This document shows positions 32,572-46,572 of a stretch of 64,000 bases of DNA, in pieces; positions within the stretch are counted from its first letter, which is position 1; every line of letters begins with the position of its first letter. A model generated the notes under the pieces. That model did no database searches. It saw only the letters and a list, made by a program, of their open reading frames with translations, and was not told the origin of the DNA. Origin of the DNA: Lasiosphaeria ovina (taxonomy: Eukaryota > Ascomycota > Sordariomycetes > Sordariales > Lasiosphaeriaceae). The stretch covers positions 434,001 to 498,000 of the forward strand of contig JAULSN010000015.1 of the NCBI GenBank assembly GCA_033439765.1, written 5' to 3'. The translations under genes and the position numbers were made by a program.

Positions 32572-34078
32572 GGTATATGTTTGATTTTGAATAGAAAAGG
32601 GTCTTCGGGACGAGAGTAGGTAAGTACCACTGCCCGCTGAGGTTTGCTGGCGTGCGTTTCTGACGAGCAGAATAGCTGCTTGCGGATGCAAGATATGAAA
32701 GACCCGAGGATTTCGTTGCTTGTTGCTTGAATTCTAAACCACGGCCCTTGAACCCTATAGCGGGAGGCCCTGTAGCTCATTGGTGCACGGCAGGCCGTTC
32801 CTTCCCACACAGTGCAGTGAAGGCTGGCCCCACACCGCCTGCAGGGAGATTTTGGGAGTGAAGAGGAGGCGTAAACACCGTGAGTGACCTACGATACACA
32901 GCCGTGGACGTAATTACCTTACCTCCACAGGCCCTGCTGACCTTAGGTAAACCACAGAACAGTGCTGCACAGTACAGTACCAGGTACCCGTTCAGCCCAA
33001 CTTCTCGCAGGACACAGGAAAAGACGGGCGGCACAGCGACGGGAAGTCTTCCATTGCCCATGGAAGCCAAGCCACCCAGCTACCTTATTTCGAAGTAGTC
33101 AACGGAAGGCACTGTACCTAAGGTATGTCGTTTGGAACTGGTGCACACCATCAACTCCCTTGCATGTGCCTTGGCGTTGACGCCGCCGCCGGGTGAATTT
33201 GTTTCTGGGCTCGCCGGGTTTCAGCATTTGCTTGTCTAGGCGCAGTTGGGTTGACGGACGTGGTGGCAGGGCCGACGACTCGTTCATGCGCTGACGTCGT
33301 CGCTCGTCACAAGGGGACACGACACGACACGACACCCGGCCCGACCTGCCCTCACGCTCCAGCTGTTTGGACCTCGAAAAGGTAGAATGCCCGCCGACTG
33401 AGGTGACGGGAGACACGACGTTCTGACTTGGCACCTGGAGCCGTGCACTAATTCCATCGCACTACGTACAGCAGTTCCATTAGCATCAGCACCTAAATCC
33501 CTACTCCGTACCTTCTGCATCGACTACGTACGCTACAAACATCAACCGGTGCAACCGGCCGCCATTGGCCCAAAAATACCAGAGACGGACGGTGCGCTGA
33601 AAGCGACGGCCCTGAACGGTACATACGGTACGGCGGCCCCATCGAACATCTCGCTTGACCGCGGGTCGATCTCCAACGACCTAAACTGTTTGAGAACTTG
33701 GGACACAACCCTCCGAATACCCACCCCCTCGTCGTCCATTTTCCCCAACTTGCAGGAACAGCAGCCTGGGCCTGAACTTGGACCTCGACGAGTGCGAAAA
33801 CCCACACCGCTTCCCACGCTCGCAACGAAGCTCTACCTTACCTAGCTTAAGGCTCGACAGGCTCAACCACGGCCATCGAACATCGACCACGCACGCACCA
33901 TCCGTCGAGCATTCCGTGCCGCCTGCAAGAACCGAGGCTGCCTTGGGCCGCCTTGCCTTGCCTTGTCTTCTTGCCTTGCCTTGCCTGGCCCGGCACATCC
34001 TGCCCCGCTCTAAGTTGTCTCTGTAATCACCACCCTCCGACACTTGGCTCCCTCGGTTCTTGCCGCGTCATCGCCATC
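32572..34078. promoter_or_regulatory. Divergent RTR1/BBC1 intergenic region
   Basis: About 1.5 kb between two divergent starts. TACCTAAGGTA occurs at about 33115-33125. A TTGCC-type pentamer run (about 33945-33983) lies just upstream of the BBC1 start, probably in its 5' UTR. No gene seen. Confidence 0.5.
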
Positions 34079-37000
34079 ATGTTCAAGGTCAAGGCGCTCT
34101 ACGAGTATACCTCGCCGCACGAGGACGACCTTGCCTTTCCGGCCGGGCAGATCATAACTGTGACGGAAGAGGAGGATGCCGAGTGGTATGCTGGCGAATA
34201 TGTCGACGACGCCGGCACCAAGCACGAGGGCATCTTCCCTCGCAACTTTGTCGAGAAGTACGAGCCCACTGCTCCGCCGCGGCCTGTGAGAACCCGCACC
34301 AAGAACAACCAGGATACTGCTGCAACTGCCGAAGCTGGAGCTGCATCCGCCGCCGCCGCTCTGCCGCCGCCTTCGCCCGCGCTCCCCCCGCCCGTACAAG
34401 AGGACAAGCCGGAGCCTCAAGCCAAGCCTGTGCCTGCGCCCGTGATAGCTCCGCCGCCTACCCAGACAGCTTCCTCTGCCCCGCCTACACCCGCAGCAGT
34501 TCCGGAAGCTCCGGCACCCAAATTCGCCCCCGCCCCCGCCCCCGCCCCAGCTCCAGCTGCTGCTCCGGTGCCACCAGCTCCTCAGCCTGCCGACTCGCCC
34601 TCGCTCCGCTCGGCAGCCCCGCCAAAGCCACCCGTCGCTTCCGCATCCAAGCCGAGCGCAGGGCCTCCGCCTCCCGTGGCCGAGAAGCCGATGGTAGGCT
34701 CGTTCAGGGATCGCATCGCCGCTTTCAACAAGCCTGCAGCACCCCCTGTTGCTCCCTTCAAGCCCGGCGGCTTTGGCTCAAACAGCTCTGCCTTCGTCAA
34801 GAAGCCCTTCGTCCCGCCTCCGCCTAGCAGAAATGCTTACGTGCCGCCCCCGCAGCAGGCCCCCACGGCTAGGGTCTACCGCCGCGATGAGGACCCTGAA
34901 GTAAAGGAGCAAGAGGCCGAAACCCTCGAGAATGCCGGCAGAGCTGGGCTCGTCCCTGGTGCGTCGGCCGAAGGAGAGGGCGAGGAGGACCAACCAAAGC
35001 CCCTGAGTCTGAAGGAACGGCTGGCCCTGCTGCAGAAGCAACAGCTCGAGACGGCTACGCGCCACGCTGATGCTGTCGCCAAAAAGGACAAGCCAAAGCG
35101 GCCTCCTAAGAAGCGCATGGATAGCCAGGATGTTACGGAAGAGGGCGAGCCCGCTGCCCCGCAACCGCCGCCTCTGGAACGACGAGATACAGAGGAAGTT
35201 GCCGGCAAGAGGTCTTTGGATGAGTCGTCGGCACACCCGCCTCGCCTGCCGCACCCACCGCGCCGCAAGTCGTCCAAGGGCATTGAGCCACGCGATGGCA
35301 ACGAGGCCGACATGTCTGGAGCCGGTGACACAACCGAGGACCAAGAGGAGCTGACCGAAAGGGAAGACAGCGACGAGCGACCCAAGCATGTCGCCTCGGC
35401 GGCTAAGCAAGATGACGAGGATCTTGCCGAGGAGGAAGACGTAGACGAAGAGGATGAAGAGGACGACGTCGACCCTGAGGTGCGGCGTAAGGAGGAGCTA
35501 CGGGCCAGAATGGCTAAAATGTCTGGCGGCATGGGCCTGCCCGGCATGCCCGGCATTTCTATGTTTGGTGCGCCCATGTCTGCGCCGAAGAGGAAGAAAA
35601 CGGCAGACAAGCGGGCCGACGAGCCTGAAGAACCCGTTTCGCCAATAACCCGGGCGCCTCCCGTGCCGGCTATGATGATGGCACTCCCCGGCATGTCACG
35701 GCCGTCGCAAGAACCCAAACATATTGAGTCAGATGGCGAAGAGGAAGAAGACGAGCAAGAGACTCGCGTAGCGACGCCTCACCAGGAGACAGCGCCGTCA
35801 TGTAGGTCTGCCGAATCTCGTCTATCAAGCATAGCTGACACAGCCAAAGTTCCGTCGAGAGAGCCCGCGCCGGCTCCTCCACTTCCTCCCGCCGGGAGAC
35901 CAGCCCCGCCGCCTGTCCCAGCGGAATGTGAGTATTATACCCGCCACAATTCCATGTGGGACAGAGTTATTAATGTCGTGAAGCGCGCCCGCCGCCGCCA
36001 CTTCCACCTGCGTCAGCGATCAAGTCGCCCAGCGAAGGTTCAGTGTCGGACGACGAGCTCTCTGAACGACCACATGACGAGTCAGATACTCCGAGAGGCG
36101 AAATAGCACAGGCCACCCGGGCTCCACCCCCGCCGCCTCCTACTCTCACCTCGCCTGTGCTCCCACCGCTACCCCCGATCTCGCCCCGGCCAGCACAGAC
36201 GAAGCGCCGGTCGTACATCGAAGAGGCGTCACCGACATCTCCTTCGGCTCCGGCCCCGCCACCGCCGAACAGACGAAATAGTAGACAGCCTCCCCCGATC
36301 CCGGGGTTTGCCCCGGCTCCGCCCCCCGTTCAGACCAGACCGCCTCCCCCACCGCCGGGGCCGGCGCCGCCTCTTAGCCGGACTTCCACGGCCGATCATC
36401 GGACAGGGGCCCGCGCAAACGACGAGGATGGCGACGAGGAAGAGATCACGGAGTACGAGGGAGACTACGATACGGATATTGCCTCGTCGGTGCCTCACAA
36501 GGACGCGCTCAAAGCTCACCAAAGAGAGTCGAGCTTTGAGGACGCGGCACCACGATCCCCCAACGTAGAGGTGCCCCCTATCCCTTCGGCAATGGCACCC
36601 AGAGCAGGCCCGCCGCCAATTCCGAGCCAGCCTACTCCGAATAGCCGCAAGTCTACGGACATGCCTCGCGTCGCTCCGCCACCACCTCCGCCGCCAAAAG
36701 AGACGCCTCAGTTCGCCGAAGAGGACGAATATGATCCCTACAGCTATGTATCGCCAACGCAGAATACACCTGCCGTGCCCTCTTACACGCTGCCAACTCC
36801 CCCTCCCCACATGCGGAGCCCAGAGCAGATATTCCCTGCTGAAGTACCGTCCTTTGCGTCGTCTCCTAACCCGAGGGCTCCCCCTCCTGGTCCGCCACCG
36901 GGCCGAGCCCCTCCGCGGCAGTCTCTGGACGTCCAGCGCCCGAGTGTGGGTCGCCGGTCCGTAGATGCTTCGCGGCCGTCGATCGAGTCGGGCTTTGTGG

Positions 37001-37770
37001 CCAACGAGATTGATCTGGCGAGCCAATCCGGCTGGTGGCTGCAGCCCAACAATCTGCCTCCACAGCTGCAGGGCCGCAAGGACATCTTCTTCGAATCCGA
37101 AGAGTCGAGCGCTGCAAACCCCCGCCGCGGAGGCAAGACCACGGTCACGCGAGACATATATGTGCTGTTCCAAGACTACTCGCAGACTATCATCACGGCC
37201 CGGTTCGACCCGCAAGACGCCTCGGATGTGCAGCTTGAGCAGCGTCACGAGCCGCCGCCGCGTGCCCTGCGCCAGGACCAACTCGAGCAGAGCTACGAAC
37301 GCTTCGGTCGAGCGATCGGCGAAGCTGTGGTTGGCAAGAAGGACACGGTAGTGGGCGACGGCACGCCGCAGGCGCTCGTTTACGAGCTGCTGCGGCCGTT
37401 CAACGACGCGCTGCTGCCCGTGGGCTCGCGGGCGTACGGGGCGCTCGTTTACAGCAACCTGGCCAACGCCAGCACGACGCAGAACGACGAGATCCGGCCG
37501 GGCGACATCATGAGCATCCGCAACGCAAAGTTCCAGGGCAAGCACGGGGCCATGCACGCAAAGTACAGCATGGAGGTGGGCAAGCCGGACCACGTGGCCG
37601 TCGTGGGCGAGTGGGACGGCACTAAAAAGAAGGTGCGCGCCTGGGAGCAGGGTCGCGAGAGCAAAAAGGTTAAGCTGGAGTCGTTCAAGCTTGACGACCT
37701 GCGCAGCGGCGAGGTCAAGATTTGGCGCGTCATGCCCAAGAGCTGGATCGGCTGGGAGGGCAAGAACTAG
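34079..37770 (+). CDS. BBC1: Bbc1/Mti1-like SH3 actin-patch protein
   Basis: Scaffold of cortical actin patches; in yeast Bbc1 binds type I myosins and WASP and dampens Arp2/3-driven actin assembly during endocytosis. Exons 34079-35927 and 35984-37770 give 1211 aa. An SH3 domain lies at about 1-63 (ALYEYTSPHEDDLAFPAGQ, DAEWYAGEY, GIFPRNFVEKYEP). A long disordered middle carries many Pro-rich SH3 ligands, acidic blocks and a short GMGLPGMPG run. The conserved C-terminal domain starts at about 970 (SGWWLQPNNLPPQLQGRKDIF) and runs through DIYVLFQDYSQTIITARFDP and RPGDIMSIRNAKFQGKHG to VKIWRVMPKSWIGWEGKN. The 56-bp intron (GTGAGT...GTGAAG) restores phase exactly. If it were retained, the frame would stop at 36104-36106 and lose the C-terminal domain. 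Confidence 0.9.
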
Positions 37771-39418
37771 AAGGCCGAGTCTGCACTGCTGGGCATCGAA
37801 CTGAGGAGGTTTTTAGTTGGAGGGGATGACGGAGAATATAGGGAGGCGAGCGGTCCGGCTGCCTTGGCCGTGTTGGTGAGGGTCGTGGTGAGAGCTGAGC
37901 GGTGAAACGTGTTTCGTTGGCACATCATTTCTCTTTGCGAAATCATCATTTGCTTGTTTGTCTTTCTTCTTCTTTTAGCTTTTGGCTTTCAAGCTTCAAC
38001 TTTGACTGTTGTGGTCCTCATGTGGGGTTATTTGTTAGGTGTGGTTGTGGGTGGTAGTGGTAGTTTAGTGTCAGGTGGTAGTGAGCGAGTGGGTGAGTGA
38101 GAAGTGTCGATGGGGAACTGAGGAGGAGAGGAGAGGTGCCTGCGTAGTCAGTTTAGTGCTGGCGGTGTCAACTTACAAGACTCCTTTTCTTCCCATTTTT
38201 TATTTGTTAATTCTATCTTTCTTCCATCCCATTGTTGCTTAATCTGCTATTGCTGTGTTGTCATCGGTGAATTGCGAAGAGGGCATTAAATGGTTTCGCC
38301 CCTCTTTCTGTTTGTTTAACTTTGTTTGATACATGTCTATTTCTGTTTCATCTTGGGTTGACTACCTTGGGGACTTTCTCAGTCTCCTGGTTATCTCGTT
38401 AGATACTCTGCTTTGTCTATTAATTGCCAAACTCAAAGCCAACAGAGGACGTTTTTGGCAGCTGAACTGCTGTTGTACTTTCTGATAGTTGTGCCTTCAC
38501 CTTCAAAGTCGGTTTCTGTTACATTAGGAACAGCTAAGTCTTGCTCGAAGCTCACGGCCCTAGACTCATGGTGTTTACAGTCTTTGCATTGCCCAGCTAT
38601 GAAACAATAAATAATAATGAAAACCATCTAACAATTAAATTGACTCAAACGACATCCACTCGACTGAGCGCAGCTATCGGAGAGCAATAAGTTTACAGAA
38701 AGCCCCTATTCTAGCCTAGCAGCGAACCCGTCCAAAAGGTAGCAGCTTCTCAATCCGCAATGGATATGCCATGCAATATGTTTTTGCGATTGACGATTAG
38801 TTCTGGACTGCCAAGTCGTCATCAATTATCAACGCTTTCATGGCCATAGCATGAACCGCTCTCAGCGAAGATGCGTCATCCCATCCACTAGTGTCTCTTG
38901 AGAAAGTCTCAACGAAGCACCAGCTGAGAATTGTTAACGACTTCATGCTTTCTCCATTGGGAACACCCAAAAAGACAAGACTGAAACTAATATCCGGACT
39001 TTACGTCTCGTTCGGGCACGGCGGTACGACCGCAATATAATAAATTTACTGAACCTCACATAGCCTCGTTGCGACAACCCTTTCCCCTTCCCCCCCCAGA
39101 CGCCAAGCCGGAGATGTAGTCGGTGAGACCAGCACAGCCACGGCCGCGGGCTGGAGCTGAAAAAAAAAAAAAAAAAACAAGATGCCAGTCATCATCGCAC
39201 CAACTTGCACTTGAGAAACCGTTTTCGGTATGCATTGAATCGGTCAATGGCAATGGGCAGACTGTAATCAATGACTACCTACATACCTACCTTAGCTTAG
39301 GCATCGGCCTGTCCAGCACCGACACCAACGCCAGCTTACTTGCTTACTCGGTCGATTAGATGCTCGGTGTCTACACATTTGCAAGACAATAGGTAAGCCA
39401 AGTCTGACTGCGTGCGTA

Positions 39419-39440
39419 ACACACACACACACACACACAC
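39419..39440. repeat. (CA)n microsatellite
   Basis: About eleven CA units in the gene-poor region. Confidence 0.9.
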
Positions 39441-42400
39441 TCGCTCACACATACGCCCACGCACGCGTACTCGGTCGGCCAAGGCTCCCGTCAATACATT
39501 GGGAGGCTGGACGGCAGTATGGGAAGGCAACCATGACTGCGTCCGGGCACTTTAATCATCCACCATTGTGCATGTGTGTCTGCGTGTGTAACCAGAATTG
39601 AAGCCGGCAAAGAGAAGGAGAGATAGAGAGAGCCTTGCCGCTTGCCCACTCGCAAAAAAATCGCAGCTGTTTCGGTAAACCTGCGGCATCGGCCATTTGC
39701 CCGACTGCCTCCTCGCGCCCGGCTGGCTCCGGGCGGTGGCGATTGGGTGGACGGCCGGAGGTACATGTACAGAATTTTCCAAAGAAGAAAATAAACCCCT
39801 CAAAAGGAACCCGAAAAAAAAAGAAAAAAAAGAAATGCGGCGATCTGCCGTCTGCCGTTGGACGGTCCGTCGATCGCCAGGATGAGCGGGCGAGAACCCC
39901 TGTTTTTAAATTCCCTCGTCTTGTCATCCCCCTTGCACGTCTCAAATAATAATAAAAACAGTAATACGCTGAGGCAAAAGCTATCCTGCGCCGTCTGTGC
40001 GCTGACAACGGGGGGCGCGGGAAAACGGGGACCCTTTCCGCACCCGTGATGCTTACCGCAGGTACGGGGTGCATAATAGTATGGGGGGAAGAGAAGGGGT
40101 GCTGCGGTTTAGTCAGAAGTTTGATACCCGAGACTAACAGCGCCGTGCGGAGGGAGAGGGAGGGCCATTGCTGACGGGGATGGAGTGTGCATGATGATGA
40201 TGTTATTGTCGTTATTCACCAGAGGCTGACTGGCTTCTTGGACCGACAAATGCTGTGCAACGCGTCCAGGAAACCCCTCGTGACCTTGGAAACAACCGGC
40301 GATCCCCTTGCCGAGCCGACGTCCGTCAAGCCGGCAATCCGTCCGGGTATGGGCCATCTCGCCGGCGGCACTGGGTCTTGACCAACCATCAATAAAACCC
40401 TAATGGAAGTCTTTTTAATGCTCCTTTGATCGGAAGGGCCCCAGGAGCATCACGAGCACCATGAGCAACGTCCCGAGCTGTATCCCCCCGTTTCTCTCGG
40501 CCAGTGACGTTGGGCCGACCATGGATCATCCGGTGCCATGATGTTGTTCTGGACTCCGCTGTCGCCTTCATAGTCAGTCCACTGTTAATCCAGCCAACCG
40601 GCTGGCCTTTCCACTTCACCATATTCAAGAATGCGACTTTCGGGTTCCAGGCCCAGACTAATGGTTCTTTTGCAGATCAGCCAGGACAGAAGCCTGCTTC
40701 GGAATTGATCAACAGTCTGCGATTCGGGGCAGCTACGTCCCTCGCCGAATGGTTGACGGCCATGTCGGCCCCCTCACGCCTCACTGGCCGGAAATGGGGC
40801 ACAAGTAGCGTGGCAGAAAAGAGTTTTTTATTTCTCGGCACGGCTATTTGTCTGTTAACAGACCAATGGCATGGCGTGAGAAGTAGCGCCTTGCAGCATA
40901 TCGAATTCTCGGTTGACACATGGTATATCTAACGAAAGTGCCTCTCAGAGACGAAAACGACCTTGGAGTCCGAATACTTGAAGCCAGGCCAGGCAAGACA
41001 GGGCCCGACAGCATCCGACAGGAGACAACCAGGTGGTCTTAATGTCATGCATAGGCCACACTCGCCTCGTCAACTGAATCGACGCCGTTGGAGAGCCCTG
41101 GCCGGGACTGGGTAGTAATACATCCGGCAAATGATATGTCGCCAGCTGGTGGCAGTGACTGCAGCTTGCAGCGCGAAGACCACATGGTATCACAGGAAGT
41201 CATCCTGGTGCCCGAAAACACCCATAAGCGCGGTCATTAGGCCCCCGCTAGAGCGCATTGGCGACGAGAACCTCATGTCCAATGGCACCCGTCCCTCGCG
41301 CGCTTGGTGCTATATATTTCACTTGGAAAGATATCACCAAGGTCTGGCAAGGTCAAGACGGTTGGCAAGGTCAAGAAGGTGTGAGGGCTTCCATGCAGTC
41401 CCGCAGTCATGTGTGGATGAGAGAACCAATGTAAGCTCGACCACGGATAAAGAGGGAGAACGAAGGGGTGGTGGACTTGCAGGACGATAGATAAGGAAAC
41501 CACTTTCAGAGCATCCAGACCGAGTTGTCGAGATGGAGAGCCTATCGCCGTCGAATCTCATTCCGTAGCCGCCCGCCGAATGCCAGCTTCCGAGCATGAG
41601 TAGGTATGGCGGACGGGAGAGGTGGTCGGCAAAGGGTCGAAAGATATGCGGCGATTTCCGCGGGCACCCCAAGAGTCGCAAACCCTCTTTAAACAGCCGA
41701 CGCTTTCCCCCGAGGTTGCTCTGGATGGCATTCAGTTGCCAAACTAGTCAAAAGTCGCATATCGGAGGGTGGGAGCAGGTGGATTACCCAAAGAGGAATA
41801 TCCGGGGCGCTACTATTGGCCAGCAGAATGGTTGCACCGGTTGCGTCACCAAAAGTCAAACGGTCTCTCGCCCGTGTAAGTGAATCTGCACTCACCCACC
41901 GTGACAGCCCCGGCTCCGGTCTACTGCATGGCCTGTGTCTTGGACCTGGACAGACAGAGGACGTAACCGAGACGACGGCTTGGCTACGCCCTGTACGGTT
42001 CAACCTCACGAAAACCAGGTTTGAAGGTTTCAGAATCCCAGGTTACGCTGACAGCGCCAGCCCATTCTCGAGTAGAATGGAAGATGTGAATAGCTCCGTG
42101 GGTATTCCGTCATTTTGCATGCCTTGCGGAAAGGGGGTGATGGGATCCATCAACGCCGAAACTGCTGGAATCACCCGAATATTGGTGCGACAGCTGCGGA
42201 GCATGACGGGTCGAGGGCCGCAAACGCTGCGAAATTCAAGTGCATACAACCTATCCACGGCACGGCAGATCGGACAATGCTGGACAGGCGGACGAGCCGT
42301 GGGTGCATCTAAAGATCGGATTGTCGTGTTGATCCCCATCTTAAGACAATGGTATGTAGGTACACAACCTTCCTTGTGAATTGCTAGCGCAAAGGGCGGC

Positions 42401-45400
42401 CCAAGAAGCGCAGAACTCGCATAGTAGCTCTCCCAGCTTATGATGGCATATCAAATTGCCCCGGGGGATCCAGGCTTGACGTATTCTGTCGTCTGGTTTT
42501 TGGGTAAATGGAACGTGGATTCGCCTGCTGAACAAGGAGGGTTGTCGTCTGAGACATTTGGCCGCGTCTGGGACGAGATTGGATCTGGTTGCCTTCTGTG
42601 CACCCCGGATTTGGAGACAGCAAGAAAGCCCCTGGGTATGCGGTTCGCATTTTCGCCAGCCAGCGATATCGGGCCTCAAGGCATTCCTCCAAATCATGTC
42701 AACTTCACCTCGACGGGCAGAGGCGACAGCCAACCATTGAAGGGAGAAATCCAGACAGCCCTGGCAAATGGGAGAAGGGTCTTCAAGGACTGCAAGCACA
42801 CGTGCCGGAGAGCCTTGGGGTGGAGTTGGGCCGAAGCCACCAGCGAATGGCGGCTTGACACAACTCAGCGCTGCCACAGTCCGTCCAATACAGACGGGCC
42901 TGCATAGGCTCGTCAAGCAACACAGCAAAGACTCAATCTGCTCCCTGGATAGCGCCTGGCTCAAGCCCGGATCAAAACGGCCTTCCACTTCCAGGGCCGA
43001 GCTTCGTGCGCTGTTCAATTGGGATTTGACGAGGATGACTTGGCTCGCCAGGTCGAAGTTGGGCGCCAGGACAGATTACCGGGAAGCTTCGCTCACGACT
43101 CTCTGGGAGAATTGATGATCCGGGGCGCGCACAAGCACACGGCAGTTGAGTTGACGCTTTTGACGGTTCCGTCTCTCCCACCAATATTTGGCGAAGCATA
43201 ATTCTTGACAGGAAAGCCCCCCATTCAACAAAGATGGGAGTGGCGGCCGTGCAATAGGCGGCCAGCCCTTGGGCAACCTGACCCCCTCAAGCTGCAAGTC
43301 TTCAAGTGCTGGATGGGGGTGGTGGCTGCTGTGGCTTCATGCCGCACCTCCCAATGCCGTCGTGTAGGATTGGCGAAGTTTTCTTTTTTCCCCATTCGCA
43401 ACTTGTTCCGACGATGAATGGACGCAGCACCTGTTTACCCCACGATTTGCTCGCGACCAATGGCTTCGCTCGGCGTGGGCAGCCTCAGTACGCAAGTGCT
43501 CGTGGCTAAAACGTCCGGGCTCGACAAGGTTGCGGGTGCAGTTGGGCACCTGGACATGGACTAAGACAGCGCTTTAGGCACCTCGTGTCGCTAAAAGGAG
43601 TGCCACGTACGCCTGTCAGGTTTGCTCTGGTCGCTAACGTCCTGCATCTCGTTTCATTGGGACTGCGGGCCAACACCAACCTAGGCAGCGCCAGCGATAG
43701 CGCCAGCACCACCATGGGCTGGGAATACCTCGACTTCCTTTGGGTCTGCTGTCTGCTCGGTCATGGGGGTAGCAGCCAGCGTGAACGGCCCGCCTGCCCA
43801 GGCTAGCCCCGGCGGACGGGAATTACGCAGTAAACTCTCTCCATGTCTGTAATATGAGCCTGGGAGTATGCAGAACGCTGGCGCAACGTCAGTCAGTTCA
43901 ATCGTGGTGGGTGTCCTGTCGATAGTTTATCGGCAAGCCGTTGAAAACTCAATGTAGGTCACTGCTCTGGTCACCTAGGCAGTGGGTGACCTGTGACTGT
44001 TTCCAGTGTTTGTCTTAGGTGAGTGAGTTAAGAATAGGCACGGAAAAGGACGTCGAGTTGGCGCCGACTGAAACGAGTCATCATCATTGCGCGCATGGCT
44101 GGGCTGGCAGTCGGCTTGACGCTGTGGGGCCATGACCAAATTCGTTGACGGCCATGTCGACGGCCATGACATCGGGGCGGATTTCTCACAGTAGCCGAGT
44201 TGGAGCATGGCATGGCCAAGTGAGGGTTAATCATCGTCAGCCCACCAAACAATTACGTCGATACGCTGTGAGACGGGCAGAACGGAACTGCCCGCTGTGC
44301 TGTGTGTCATTCTCTTCAGCCGCGGCAGGATTGACGGATCTTACGGTTCGCATTGCGCACATTCGCAACCTCGGACCACTTCTGAGCCCGCCAGCCGCAA
44401 CAACGTCAACACGCACAATGCATGTCTTTGGGTAGGTAGACCAGGCTTCCACGCTTCCATTCCGAACTTCCATGCCTTTCGACCTGGGGTTTAAAAAGGC
44501 TGATCCCGTCGGCCCGGCATGTCATGATGGAGGCGCAAGAGACTTGGTCCGTTTTCGTACTTGTAATGTATGTATGTGCATCATACATCTATACTGTGCC
44601 GGAGTTGCTGTTTTCCATTGCGGTAGCCTGTGTTTAGTGGAGAGACGAGGACAGTGCAGAAAATGTCTCGATCTTCTGCAATGAGACTTTGGCGTCTTGG
44701 AAAAGCCAGAAGAGGCAACTGCAAGCCAGAAGAAAATTTCTTCTTGCAGAGTTTAGGTTCGCCGATTCCCGAAAAGGCTGCGAAGACGTCGTGGTGGCAT
44801 GCCAGTGGGATAGCGCCTTCCCTCTCTCGATAGTCCAGTCTGTCAGTTGTGGCAAGTGGCTGTTTCTAGCGCTTCAAACAGGCCACAGGTGCTGGGATGC
44901 TGGAGGGCCTAATGAAAGAGTACCTAAGGAGTGGGCACATCCGCCACGGGTCTCCTTACACCCACTTCCCCGATGTCCTCACTGGCCAGCAGAGGTATCT
45001 TTAACGGGGCCCCCACTCGTTCTGGCGAGGGCAGAGGCAAGTGAGACTTCCAGGCGGGCCGCGACTACAATGACAACGGCGTCAGCACTCTTCTTCACCT
45101 GTTCTTCACTGCATTTCTCTGCAGGGTCTGAACGGAAGCATGACCAGCCCCACGCTGATGAGCGACTTTGGTCCCAATCGGTCGAGGCTGTGGGAGTCGG
45201 GGGTGTCGGACAGGCCAGTCAGATCGGAATGCCGTCTGGAGTGGCCGATTTTTGCAGCCAGTGGTTTGCGGTTGCTGTCTCGGGAACCACCTGCGATCGA
45301 GAAGGGTCCAGTCACCCACCACTGCACCAGTGGGACGTTGTGCGTCTTGGAGCGTGGGCGTCGACTTTGAATGGCTGTCGCAGCCCCCTCGGTTGCCCCA

Positions 45401-46330
45401 CCTCGGCAGAGTTGGAAAGCAGGCCCCACTCACCTCCCACCTCGCACCTCCCACCAGTCCATGACTTCACCCACGCACCAACCACGACGGCCGCAGCAGT
45501 CGGTCGGCCATCCCACGGCCGCGGGCGAAGAAGCTTTTCGATGGCTCCGCAAGCCTGTCAAAGTGTGGGCTTCTCCGAACATGACCGTGGCGGCGGGAGG
45601 GCAAATGCATGCAGGCATGTGTCTGTACTTGCCATGCACCAGACAAATGACGGTAATGCGCGTCCCGAGTACGTACCCGTCCACCTCATGTTACCTCTTC
45701 AGGTTTGACTTCCTGAGCTCCCGGTACCACGCCTTCCCACCCACCTCGACGCAATGTTAAAGTAGTAGCATTTGTGGTTGTAAGTGAGGTTGGATAGATT
45801 GTGCTAGACTTTACTACTACTCTTGGGACTACCCGTTTTCTTCTCGTCAAGTCCCGCGTTCCGTGTTTCCACGCTCGACGTTCCATCCAACGTGCACGAA
45901 GCGAGACGCCGTCGTTTTGGCAGACGGTTTTATTCGATTCCATTCATACCTACCTAGGTTACCTGGGCTCTCTCACTTGTGTTTGTCTCTGGTCCTCTTG
46001 GCCCATCGCCTCTCGGCCGGCCATCGACGCTCCACTTGGCCTGCATATCCCGTCGTTGCTGCTGTCCTGCCCTGCCCTCTCTGCTTTCCCTTGCTCCCTC
46101 CATATGACCTGTCTCCTCCTCGCCAGCCATAGACAGCACTTCCTGACAACAACTCGCCTCCACCGCAGAACACTCTAACGCTCTAGGCGCTCGTTGAACC
46201 TTCGACGGCTGTTCTTGCTTACTCGCCCGCCCTTGCCATCGCCCTGCCGCTGCATCCATCCCACCTGTTCTCCCACGCACGCACTTACACGCGAGCACTG
46301 GCACTTACACACGGGCAGACACGCACAACG

Positions 46331-46572
46331 CATGTCCCCGTCCCCGTCCACACCCGACACTCGGCTCTAGTGTACACTACACGCATACACATTATCAACC
46401 TCCCTGGCCACGGTCGACGGACGGCACCAGACAGACGCCAGCGAACTCCCCGCGTTTAATGCCCGACCCCAACCTGATCGCTGCTGCCCTCGTCGACGCG
46501 GCCGTCTCCTGCACTGCAGCCCCAGCACCCACCAGCAGCTCCCGGAGTGCTTCCCAGTCGCCAATCTCGTAA
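46331..46572 (+). promoter_or_regulatory. Candidate upstream ORFs in leader
   Basis: Two short ATG-initiated frames upstream of the start at 46800. The first, at about 46332-46370, has 12 codons and ends TAG. The second (46459-46572) has 37 codons and ends TAA. The second begins MPDPNLIAAALVDAAVS and has C-ending codons similar to real genes. Such uORFs commonly lower translation of the main frame. Whether they are transcribed depends on where the mRNA starts, which the sequence does not tell. Confidence 0.4.

Noticed and set aside
36229..37593. 454-codon minus-strand open frame opposite BBC1
   Set aside because: Shadow of the BBC1 C-terminal coding region; translation is Arg/Val-rich without motifs.
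42341..43018. 225-codon minus-strand open frame in the gene desert
   Set aside because: Begins at TTG rather than ATG, has no recognisable domain and lacks gene-like codon bias.
44689..45708. 339-codon plus-strand open frame in the gene desert
   Set aside because: Begins at TTG, is low in protein-like features, and no family is recognised.
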